NCBI GenBank assembly: GCA_036345935.2
Contig: JADWOT020001342.1
Span: forward strand, 227,001 to 291,000
Origin: Taenia hydatigena
Lineage: Eukaryota; Platyhelminthes; Cestoda; Cyclophyllidea; Taeniidae
Direction of reading: 5' to 3'
Length of the DNA: 64,000 bases
Shown one piece after another: positions 49,097 to 59,670 of the stretch; the stretch's first letter is position 1; each line of letters begins with the position of its first letter. Below the pieces are notes generated by a model. The model did not search any database, was not told the origin of the DNA, and worked only from the letters and a program-made list of their open reading frames with translations. Position numbers and translations under genes: made by a program.

Positions 49097-52000
49097 AACT
49101 AGGCGGCCGTTCTGCTAATAGCGGAAATCCGAATGCGGTGTAACATTAGGAGAATGCTGAATAATATGAGCTACGCCTGCAGCAGAATTTGGGCGATCCA
49201 TGTCTAGATTTGAAGAAATTATGATATTTAAGAAGAATAGATAAGAAACATTGTTGTCGCAACTTTTTTAAAAAAACAAGATGGAGTGGAATGAAAAAAA
49301 ATTCACTATGTCTGCACGCAAATATAACTAGTGATCTACTTGTATTCTAATTTAAAAAAAAAAACAAAATCATTTGGGTACACGTGATAAATTGAATGTG
49401 CTGCGTATTGTTTAAAACAAAAAGTAGATGTATATAATGTTTGTGAATTCTGAGGCGTAGGTCTACTGTAAATCGCACATTTTTTAAGGGAAGCATGTCT
49501 TTAAAGTAATCAATTTGCTTAGCGTTTTCAAGGTCATTAGCGGTAACTGCTTTCCACCTCTTCGGTAAATAGGATTCCTTACGACACTAAAACATCACAA
49601 TTATGGCAAAATGGTTCATGTTTATCGGAAAAATATCTTAATTACTAGGAAGTGCTTCATGGAAACGGCATTGTTGGTCTTCAAATCCACAAGAATGTGT
49701 CACCTCTAGCTGGTGCATACCTTACCATGCATGGGCTCCTTAGCGATGGATTCGGAATCAGAATCTCTTTTATAGCATTACTTGGAACATAACTCAGGTA
49801 AAAATAGGCTGTATTTCATGGTTTATTATCATGCTTCTCATGCGCAAATTAACAATAGCTAAACAAAAACATTTCGCCTTTGCTCTTTGGACCCGAAAAT
49901 TTAATTGATAGTGCGCGGTAAACTTGTTTGTTGAAAATTTCTACAATAAATACCCATTAAAAACGTCAGAAATACTAGCCGATTGAAATTAGTTAGCAGC
50001 TTTGAGAAAACATTTAATTACGAACGAGCTGCTCACTCCACTTCAGCACCATAGAAAAGATCTGAACAGATTTAGGTTTTGACTTGTGGTTCATATCAGT
50101 GCATGCATGGGACACCACACATGTGAAACAATAGCGAATCAGCTCAAGCACTGTGCGCAATATGTTTTTCCCGTTTTGATATAAAACTGATCCTAACAAG
50201 ATCCCCACTGGTGGTTTTTAGGGTGTCAAGCAGGCGAGTCTCCTGTTAAACTACGGCATCCTGCCTTGCTGCTGTGCAAAGAGTGTGCTATGGTGAAAAA
50301 GCAGGGATATGCGTTAATAAAACTGCGCCATATCTTTTGCTCTAATCTAGAAGCAACTAATATTATGCATCATGTGTTAGGTTACTTCCGCAACAGTGAA
50401 ATGCAGTTCAATCGTAAGACATTTGATATTTAGAAATAACCGCAGTGTAGTGTGAATGAGTTCGATGCGCGAACCGAGATAACAGAAGAGCATAGCTGGG
50501 ATCCACTTTTCAGCTCTTCGGCAGTTTTTTTTTTAATTTCACTCCCAGATGTTTTTTTTGAACTCCTGACAACTACGAGGTTGTCCGTGTTATAAGATAA
50601 AACCTAGACGTAATTGATAATTGAGAACCTTTTTTTGGAAAAGAAAGCTAAAATAGCACAAGTATATAGAGCTGCATCGTATTTTGCTCGTTTGGATTTC
50701 GAATTGGTCAAAACATAGCATGGCAGTATAATTCATTTCGCAATATCTCATCTCAGCTTTTGTAATAAATTTACATAAATTTGGATTCTGCCAATGGTTA
50801 AAGTCCTAAGTTTGGTACAGGAGATTGATAATGCGACCTGATAGGACCGGAAGAGCGATGGAAGCGATGTCAGTAGTGGTGATGATCACAGAGGAGAAAA
50901 AGTCTGACCTATCCACTTAGCCATTGATTCAAATATAATAATAGTTTGGTAGAAAAAGTTAGCTATGCATTGGAGACTGACGCATCACAAGTCAAGGACC
51001 TATAATTATTGTGGATTTTAATTACACTCGTATCGCGATCAACGTGTGTAATTAAATCATTCAAACAAATAATTAAAGTTTGGATACCAAATTGCAAAGT
51101 CACTTTTAATAGTTCTGCAAACGCAGATGTCTTTGTTGCTTTTCTTCTGCACTCCCATAATCTTGCTGTTTACCTTTGTATTCACCTAGCATGCGCTATA
51201 TAGCGTGCTTTTAAAATAAAATTTTTGGATCAAAGTGAATAATTCGTCCAAAATATTATGGAATACGAAATAAACTTCAGATGACATTGAAATGCTGCTT
51301 GCACGATAGCAGCGACGTGAGGAAAATTCGTCGAATTCTTATAAGCCTATCAATCGACGAATTCTCGAGCAGCTTTATTTAGGATAAATGCAAACCACCT
51401 AGGGCACATGACTAATACTTGCATTGCCATAAACTGTCATTCACCTATCTTTTATGCATTTATGCTTTCATTTTCTATTACCCGTTTGCCTAACTTACAA
51501 ATTTAACCACCAAGATGTAAGTTATTCTTTGAAGACACAACTTTTACAGGTACCAGATTGCTGTCAGACACCAATCGTTCTTTGTCATAACCAGCTTATG
51601 CCACTACCACCCTATCCTCGTTTCATTTGCTTACACGGTTAACTTATACAAGGCCACAGCTGCCGTCCAGTATTCCTTGCAATTTGATTGACTCACATTT
51701 CCAATGTATCCATCAATTACATGCTAAGCTTTTGGAATTTATTCACTCGAACTTTGGAGCATTGCACAACATAGGTAAAATAACATAATAATAGTAGCGA
51801 TTCTGCCCCATCTTCGCGTGCATTTTCAGCCGTCAATGAGGGTCTCTTCCATTTTGTCGAATGGTCCGCAGATTAAAAAGTAGTGCATTTTGTGTGGCGG
51901 CTTCGCTATGGCAGGATAATCTCCCTTGACATGCAATATTTGCTAGTGTAGGCATCGCAAAGGGCATTAGGCAAGGAAAAGTTGCTCCTGAATTGGTCGC

Positions 52001-52670
52001 AGTTGCAATTGCACATGCACCTGTCAGCCTATTGACAGAAAAAGGTGGGTATTGAGAAGGCCTTATACCTACTCCAGAACGTCTTCCCCATTGGTATATT
52101 ATAAATGACTGATTTGAAGTCCTATAAACATATCTTTCTGGGTGGATTATTTGACTTCTTTTATGTGAGCAATTTTAATGGGTAAATGGTCATATCTTGA
52201 GAGTTGATTTCTTTTCTGTAGCGTACTGTATGATTCAGCCATCCGGACGTCTTTATAGGTGGATGCTGCATGCGTTGAAAACAAGCCAGCCAGTAAACAT
52301 GTAGAACCGTATCGTCCACCTTATGCCTCGTTGGTTTACTTCTTCTTTCGTGGAGCTCTATCGTAATGTTATCTGTTGTGATTTATCTTATATTCTTCTC
52401 TGTATTTTTGTTGAAACCTAGTAGCGTTGCCATTGGCATCTAATGTCTCTGATTTGTTTCCTAATATTCCACTTATTTTGGGGACGGAATCGGAAAAAAA
52501 GAAGATTAATGGAGCACTGATTGCCATCAGAATTGATTTGGTGGGTTGAATCGGTGTCTCTAAATAAAAAGTGGTTTTCTGTGTTGCTCGGCCTGTGTCA
52601 TTGCGTTAAGTCGAAGATGGCGGCAAGGATTGTCAAGTACACGTCAGAAAGCATTGTGTTCGTGCGTTGT
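49097..52670. other. AT-rich DNA with homopolymer runs; no recognisable gene
   Basis: Runs of A at 49268-49305 and 49352-49364 follow the end of retroelement copy 1, and T runs occur near 50525 and 50552. A 10-bp perfect inverted repeat is at 51325-51363. No gene is supported. Confidence 0.45.
51325..51363. repeat. Perfect 10-bp inverted repeat (hairpin)
   Basis: AATTCGTCGA at 51325-51334 is the exact reverse complement of TCGACGAATT at 51354-51363, with 19 bases between. No coding context. Confidence 0.7.
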
Positions 52671-52694
52671 GGGGGGGTGGGGGGAGAGGAGGCA
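52671..52694 (+). other. G-run with quadruplex potential
   Basis: Seven G, T, six G, then AGAGGAGG. This is enough for four runs of three G with one-base loops. No gene is assigned nearby. Confidence 0.5.
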
Positions 52695-52929
52695 GATGCC
52701 TCTTAGTCACGCCGAGTACTCAATGTGGGGTAAAATTTGTCCATATGAATTTACGAGAAAAAATAATTGTTGGTGAACACACTTATGTAAGCGATCAGAA
52801 GTGATCTTGACGTTCATTTGGCCACAGGTTTTACCTCGGGGAATAAAGTAAAAACGTTGCGCCCACTTAGCATACTGTGAGGGAGACAAGTACGAATGTT
52901 GAACTAGTCTATTTCTCGAATTCAGCATA

Positions 52930-53502
52930 GTGTTCGTGTGGTTGTATTTGCTTACAAATGCCTCTTTAATTTTGCCTTACCCTGCCGTTAGTTTCGGTTG
53001 GTTTTCGGTTATTGTCCTTGCTTTGGAGCATATAGGTACTCTTCGCTGCCTTATGGTTAGTTTATTCATCTTCCATGCTGTCACTTTCATTCACGAACTC
53101 GATACCCTATTAACAAATGATCTCCGCTTCACCCTTATCCCTACTTTCCTTAGAGGTAAGGATTGTGATGAGGCAAAAGTAGTGGCCGATACCAGCACGT
53201 CCATACCTCCTTGGGCGTCTTGCTACTGTATCGCCATCAGAACCGTCAACTTGGGACCGCTAACAACCTCCCTAACATATCTATTTCCTTATGCCATACT
53301 TAGCGCTTGCGCAAGTACCATCTCCAGTGTAAAGGCGAATAACCACAGCGTCTTTAAATTAGTCTTTCCCATTGTGCCCCTCTTTCACCAAAATCGTCAT
53401 TCCACCAATAACCCTCGCCCACCAACTATGCTTTGTTCTAGGTGGCGTGGATCCATGACTACGTTGGGAAGTGGCAGGTCGATGCTGCTACCGATTTGCT
53501 GA
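52930..53502 (+). CDS. Long hypothetical open frame (190 codons), unsupported
   Basis: This is the longest uninterrupted frame in the window. It starts with GTG rather than ATG, is hydrophobic and Thr/Ser/Pro-rich, and matches no domain I know. At this AT content one such frame by chance in 64 kb is unlikely but not excluded. A different plus-strand frame from the acceptor-like TTTGTTCTAG at 53441 (starting VAWIHDYVGKWQVDAA) overlaps its end and looks equally protein-like. Confidence 0.15.
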   Translation: MFVWLYLLTNASLILPYPAVSFGWFSVIVLALEHIGTLRCLMVSLFIFHAVTFIHELDTLLTNDLRFTLIPTFLRGKDCDEAKVVADTSTSIPPWASCYCIAIRTVNLGPLTTSLTYLFPYAILSACASTISSVKANNHSVFKLVFPIVPLFHQNRHSTNNPRPPTMLCSRWRGSMTTLGSGRSMLLPIC

Positions 53503-54831
53503 TGACTCTTAATTCTCCTGGAATCAAGGCAGCAATGCTGATAGTTCTGTTGTCACCTTTGCTTCCTCAGTGTCTTTCGGTGCGGCTTTGAATTTGGTAA
53601 CGCGGCTCGTCAGTGTGTTATCGATAGTCAGGACATCTGGGGTGAAAGATAGAATGATCTCTGGGGATGGTTGGACCTGGAGCACAAGTGGCTCATTCGA
53701 CCGTTGTTGTCGTGCAGAAAGAGAAGGAGGGATTCAGAGACGCCTGTTTTGTCCAAACTGCAAGTCTTCTCTTTCCCATTACAAACGTTGATCGAATTTA
53801 ACTAGACCTTCATTTTGCTATTAACTGGTTATTGCACTTCAGCTTAAATACTTGCCTTTGTTATTTCTCAAGCTAGTCAAAAGGCGTTGAAGGCTCTCAT
53901 TATTCGACTTCTACTTATTTGTGGAATTCGATTTTCCATCGCTACTGTTGTGTTTTCCGAAATCCATCGTGGTTCCTAGAAAACCAGCCCCTGCATAAGT
54001 TGCTCTTGCCTGCCAAGATTTCAAAATATCGGGACGGCTACCTGATCGCTGGTAACGGGCGATCGTATTCTGTAGCAGACTTGCGCCACTCATTGTATAA
54101 AGTCCTAATCTTTGACGGAATATTTTGAGTTGCGTTGGTTCTGGTCTTGCATCGTGATCACTTTACAGTCTGGTACCAGAAATCCCAGGCCGCTGTTCTG
54201 TCCACGGCACGCAAACTATCCTTCGTCGTTGGCAAATGTCTAATGGGTTGTTAGGAATTGGGGAACACATGAACCACTACTGGCAGGGTAATCAGGTGTT
54301 TTCGCTCCGATTTTCCATACCCACTGGCTGAGACTGAATGGGGTTTAAATTGTTTCTAAAACTGGAGCAAAAGCTAGGTTTTCGCCAAGTTTTCGCATCG
54401 TATTCGGCAAAGTAGGATTTGATGTTCATGAATATTTTGTTCTAACACTTTTTGTACGCGTGTAGGGTGGTTTCTTGAATGTCTGTCCGACTGGGTGAAT
54501 AGTTCATAATGAAGATTGATATATATTGCCACAAACGCTATGCAAATAAACACTTCATTGTATTTACCACTGAATTGCCCACACATACGTCACCTCGTAG
54601 GCCTGAAGCACTCACCACTTCCTGTCTAAAAGACTACGGCCTGTATGTATTAGTGCGTGCACGCTGGACTGTAGGCGCAGATGTTCACGGCGAATCGGTG
54701 GTGGCTATTATCTGTCTACTCGATAAGATTCGATGTAACCTGAAGGTGTTTTGGAAAAACTTCTTGAGAACCGTAAGCGTTAGTGAATCATTGTTGAATC
54801 ACCCGCCCATTGGAAATGCGACGTGACGTAC
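53503..54831. other. No recognisable gene
   Basis: Short open frames on both strands without motifs. Nothing supported. Confidence 0.35.
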
Positions 54832-54925
54832 ATGAACACTATGATTTCCCTCCTTATCCCTCTTATTTAATAATTTCTGCTCAAGCTCTTTGTGGTTAGC
54901 ACCAGGTATTGGCGTCGACAATTGG
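54832..54925 (-). CDS. Possible exon rich in charged residues, function unknown
   Basis: A minus-strand segment lies between a very good acceptor (CTTTTGCATTTCTCAG) and a possible donor (CAT then GTACGTCA). It encodes QLSTPIPGANHKELEQKLL and a further charged stretch. If the donor is not used, the frame closes with a stop 10 codons later, so it could be a last exon. No domain is recognised. Confidence 0.28.
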
Positions 54926-56617
54926 CTGAGAAATGCAAAAGAATGGCTGGTTCGAAGACTGCATCGGTAAAGGCGAAGCATCGACTGACTATTGCGCTTT
55001 TGTTTTGCCTTCAAAGACAAAAGTGTGCGGGGCTTGTTCACTGTAGGCAGGGGCTCGTGTTGTGGATTGAAATGATGTAGTGATAATAAAAGCTTATAAA
55101 GTGGCGATAGTGCCTTCGTACTTTCGCAAACCACCTTGGTTAAAGTTCTTACTCTTTTGCTTTTTTTATTTGGTTAACGATTGATAATAGGCGTGACCTT
55201 ATTAATCGCTAAGCATTTTGCCCCTGTTCAACGACCTTTAGGTGAAGGCGCTTGACCACCAATGCAGGGAAGACTGCGAGTATCTGGAGGTTTCGTAGGC
55301 AGGCGTTTCTGCTCCTCTCTATGGGGTAAGTCTACGCCTGTCAGGTGTTATTACGTCAAACAGCCTTGTTAAGGCTTTTTATTTGAGGCCAATTTCTTTA
55401 GCTATTTCGAATCGGGATGATATTTATGCCTTGTCATCTCATTCCAAGCAATGAAACGTGCCTCCCCTCTATCAGCAAGAGGGTTATTTTGGTTAATGGC
55501 GGTTTTTTTTCTTTGGAATACTTTTCGCTCAGAATTCAGCGATACTTGCAAGGATGAGGCATGGTTGAGCGCCACCTCAGTTTGTAGGAGTGAACGCTGG
55601 AAATATCTGTGCCTTAATCACTTTTCACGAGTGAACAAGCGTGCGCTCTTTACTTTGTCAAGTGGCGAATAAAGTGGTTATTCCTTCCAGTTGACTGAAT
55701 CTTCTCTCCACAATGCGGATAAAGTACAAATCACTTTTTATGTAGTGTAATCTAGTCGTTTCCCGGCTCTAGTTTCTTGTTGCTGCCGAGGTACGCAAAT
55801 TCAATCTTATTGCAGTGGCATTCAGTGTAGACTAAACGCGCCTCCTCCAGAATGAATGTTATGGAACACGTTCTTAGTTTTATGTTATCTGTCCCGTTGC
55901 TTCTTCGAAATCATCATTGAAATTAGCGTTGCTGTAGAATGTGCCGTTTGTAAGGGATCTATCCAAGAGCCAAATCTGCTTACCGGTTCACCTACCCCAA
56001 TTCATCTCTCCAGTACGAATGTGTTTTTGGCTACCATTTGGGGATATTTTTTGTTTTGCTGCGTTGAGGAAGATGTGCCTGAGGTTATCTCAAGCTTCTC
56101 AAAATGGCGCATAAGGAAAACCATTCATCAGTTGATTAGAAATTCGAAGCTAAATTATTTAATCAGTTCGGCCATCTGTATATTGGCCCTCTAGTCCGTC
56201 CATACTCAATCCATTCTTCTATCTATGTATTGGTCCATTTACTTTTGCAAGGCTTCTACATTATTTAAAGGCGTTTAAAAGCAAATGAATATGGAAGCGG
56301 TGCTAAAACATAGGTCAAGCAGTTGGCAGGTTAGAAGCATATATGAGATTTTCGGCTTTTAAGTCATGTTACTAAACAAGTTTCTTTCGCATTCCTTAGC
56401 AACCGGCATCACCGACAGCAGTGCAGACAGATCCATTACTGGAGGATCACGAAGAGAGAGTGGCGGGGTTCAAAGCATGTGCAGAACTTGCGCCATCCAA
56501 CGCAACACCGCAGGCTATGCACACTTGGTTGCCGGAGGAGCTAGAAGCAGTCTAACACAAATGCTGCCTTGGTGGTCACGAAAGTAGGGTTAAAGGAAAT
56601 GAAACGGAGCCTTAATC
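54926..56617. other. No recognisable gene
   Basis: It contains a 112-codon plus-strand frame (55856-56194) with hydrophobic patches but no recognised family. I do not support it as a gene. Confidence 0.3.
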
Positions 56618-57888
56618 GAACCTAGGCCATCGCTACGGAATTTGAGACGAGAGTGGCTGAGTTCCTGGCAATAACTACTGTCTTCTGCTCCTTATTTTCG
56701 TAAGCTTTTGTTGCTCTCCTAATTACCCATTCGTCATGCTCAATCTTCAGCCACTTCATATCATTTCATCCCTTTTCTACATACTCACCCATTATATTCT
56801 TCATACTATTTCCTTCTTTCATTTAATATTTTGTATACATGTATTGTTTACAATTTTATTTGTCAACTCAACAATCGGCTTCATTTGTTGGATACATTTG
56901 ATTTTGATTAGTTAATTCTCCCGATCAAATGATTAGGTGTGTTTGTTTTGCATTTTTTGACGATGCTCTTGGACTAGCCGCGTGCTTTGAGATTGCCTTA
57001 AAGTTTCCTCCATTAGAAGCCACGGCCTACGCGCAGAACTGTAAGTACGTTGAAGCTGTAAGGGGTTGATATGTTCTAGGTATGCGCAACTTCTACTAAC
57101 CCAGTCGTATCTGGCCCACTTGCCTAATCCCTTGGAACTGCAAATGAGTTTGTCCTCCTCTACTGTACCTTCGTTGGGTGGGTCGTTGATGCGTGAAATG
57201 GATGTGCGTTCTGCCCGAAGACTGTCCTTATTCGACTTCTTGGGGGCTAGAAAAGGCTGAAGGTGATACGTTGCTCTTATTAAGAAACTCGTGTCCTTTA
57301 AATGTGCTTTATAGGCCAGAGGCAGGAAAAAATTTTGGTCTGATTGTGGGCCAATGTGGTCACTTCCTAGGGCCTGTGACGCTCATGTCTTAGATATTTC
57401 GACCAAGTTATCTCATATCTTATTTCAGCTTCTAAAAGAGTTGTCTAGAAGCAACCAACCTTCTCATAGTAAGCCTTCTCATAGTAAGAGTGGAAGAAGC
57501 TAAGTTAAGGAAGGGAAGAGTCGTCAATACTGGTGGCAGCGTTGGCAGACCTTCTTTACTTCAAAAAAGGCATGAACTTTGAGAACTGGGAGAAAGTCGT
57601 TAAGTTAAACATCCACTTATATCCACAGTGGAAGAGAATCTCGCTGGTCCCCCGTGTTCTTTCACAAGCGCTATTATCAGTAGCGATTGATGCAGGGGTA
57701 TCTCCCGACTCCGACCTTGACCAGTGCTGCAAGACGTTGGCTCAACTTGTCAATGACCAGCGAGAGCAGCCGCTGGCTAAAGAATTTCTCTATCGCGGTC
57801 AAAAGCCAGGCGACGATGATGATGCGTATGTTAGGACCCTGCAACTCCTAGCAGAACGGGTTTTTAGGGATAGCCCACTAGAGGGTGC
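56618..57888 (+). mobile_element. Decayed retroelement fragment with Gag-like frame, copy 2
   Basis: This is the better preserved of two copies. The Gag-like block runs open from about 57518 to 57901 with no ATG at its start: ADLLYFKKGMNF, NWEKVVKLN, LDQCCKTLAQLV and GQKPGDDDDAYVRTLQLLA. Upstream blocks (GLAACFEIALKFPPL near 56980, LSSSTVPSLGGSLMREMDV near 57150) are also conserved but interrupted. A 15-bp unit (CCTTCTCATAGTAAG) is duplicated at 57463-57492 relative to copy 1, adding one PSHSK. Protease, reverse transcriptase and integrase are absent. Confidence 0.75.
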
Positions 57889-58384
57889 TATTTTAAATTG
57901 AAGTATACACGACCAATGAAACTAGCAAAAATCCCATGTCATTCAAGGACAATTTGTTTTCTGCGGGTCGCAATATGAGTGAGCGTACGGAACGCATTAG
58001 GAGACGAAGGAGGCACTCACTGACGATGCGTTTATATGGGGCATGAGAAGAGAGGCGTAGACAGGAGGAATGCTCTCCACCCATTTCAAAGACGTCATCA
58101 GACCCACATCTTACGTGTCTCCCTTGACCCCTAATATATCTGCGAGAAAGAAAGAGATGATCTCAATTTTAAATGGCATGGATTTCTGTAAAGCTGACCA
58201 GTCGGGGACTAAGGCTGACTCCAATGGAAATATACAAGGCGCCTTATGGGGATGGAGCATGCATAATAGATAAGAACTCGGTAACCTACCACTAAAGATT
58301 GCTATTGAGATAACAGAGGTGCATTTCTAATGCGCATTCCTAATCCTATGCTTGAAATAAATATTGTTTTGCATTGCGAAAGGA

Positions 58385-59670
58385 AATGATGGTCCATGCG
58401 TTTCTTCGATGGGAGCTAGGCAACATGAATGGTCAGCTGGATGAGACAGGGGAACGGTTTTGATAGAGGCAGAGATGAGGAGCCGCTGAATTGAAGGGAG
58501 TTAGGACATAGTTGGACAAAAGTGGATTGCGAATGGGCACTGTAGGGTGACTTCGCACAGTGCTGTGGTGCAGCGTTCTTTATTCCTTCCCTTCTTCCTG
58601 CCACACTGTCCTAAATTTACTCAGCTGTCCACTCACCTAGATATGTGGTTACACTTTAGGGAAATTGTCCCAATGGAAGAAACTTTAATTTGTGTTAAAT
58701 GGCGCACTCGAAGAGGCCAATCGGAGTTCAATTTTTATGTGTGTACATCGGATCCCAGTTGTGATAATATTGAATTAGTGCGCGAAAATGAAAATGAGTA
58801 GGATAGAGAAGATAACACAGGCGGAGGAGGGGATATTGACATCAACAACATACCCCTAATTTCTATAATACTCATCCACTTTGGCCCTTTCGACGTATCT
58901 AAGGCAGGTAAGTGAATGATGTAGAGTGAAGAGGAGATGGAGAGGGTCGCGACAGAAGTGCTAACGAATAATTGGGTGGCAAGAACAACAGTGTGGTGAA
59001 GTGAGATTAATAATTGCTGAACAGTATGGCTGACGGTTTGTTCTGTGATTAACCAATTCGAATCTGGCACGAGTAACTCAATTAGTAGCAAGTGCCTCGC
59101 AGTAGCCCTCAGTGCCATCTGGTGTGCGCTTTTGCAGCATCCCCTTTAGGTCATTATGCGAGAGCAGGCATAACTTGTCTTCGAAATATTTTACCTTGGC
59201 CAAGTTTTGTGCATCCTTGTGCATTCTACGGGGGCCGAAGAGAATGAGAAGAATCACCAATGCTAATGTGCTTTTGCTTACATACGCTGCCCTCCTGTTG
59301 ATAGAGGTCCTCGTCTTTTTGCCCTTGAGGATTTCCTTTTGCAAGAACGTCTATCAGATATTTAGGAACAGCAAGAGCAGTGTGAGATATGATCCATTAG
59401 AGACACCAGCGATCACTCCTTGCAATTGCTATGGAGCGAGCAAAGGTGCCAAGACCAATTGTTGCCTTGTACCAGGGAGTACAGTAGCAGTGATTGTATC
59501 TCGCCGGTGGAGAGGAGGCATCATGATTGATCGGCTATAACAGACAAATGAATAGTTGGGTGGGAGGCGAGTTCGAAATGCCTACAGAGGATAAGCAAAG
59601 CAAAGAATGGGGAAAGTCCACAGTCAAATGCCTTTGCACAGTGCTGAGGCACTGCGTTGCTTGTACTCAG
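58385..59670. mobile_element. Unit of ~1.3 kb with ~200 bp direct terminal repeats
   Basis: The stretch 58385-58590 is similar to 59485-59670 in the same orientation. Shared marks are GGCAACATGAATGGTCAGCT against GGCATCATGATTGATCGGCT, and GCACAGTGCTG near 58556 against GCACAGTGCTG near 59637. The arrangement looks like an old LTR-flanked element without its own enzymes. Its right half (59143-59640) is the other copy of the repeat at 8262-8790. The interior has minus-strand frames of 127 and 88 codons without a recognised domain. Element class is inferred from structure only. Confidence 0.5.
59143..59640 (-). repeat. Dispersed ~500 bp repeat, copy B
   Basis: Aligned with 8262-8790 (see there). 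Both keep a related minus-strand open frame with a short basic block, GKKTRTSINRRA here. The frames have diverged downstream. Confidence 0.7.

Noticed and set aside
50170..50275. tRNA-like stretch on the minus strand (CGCCTGCTTGACACCC, AGTTTAACAGG)
   Set aside because: It has tRNA-flavoured pieces, but no consistent acceptor, D and T stems could be paired.
59112..59540. 142-codon plus-strand frame
   Set aside because: It lies inside the dispersed repeat. The related minus-strand frame is the one shared by both repeat copies.
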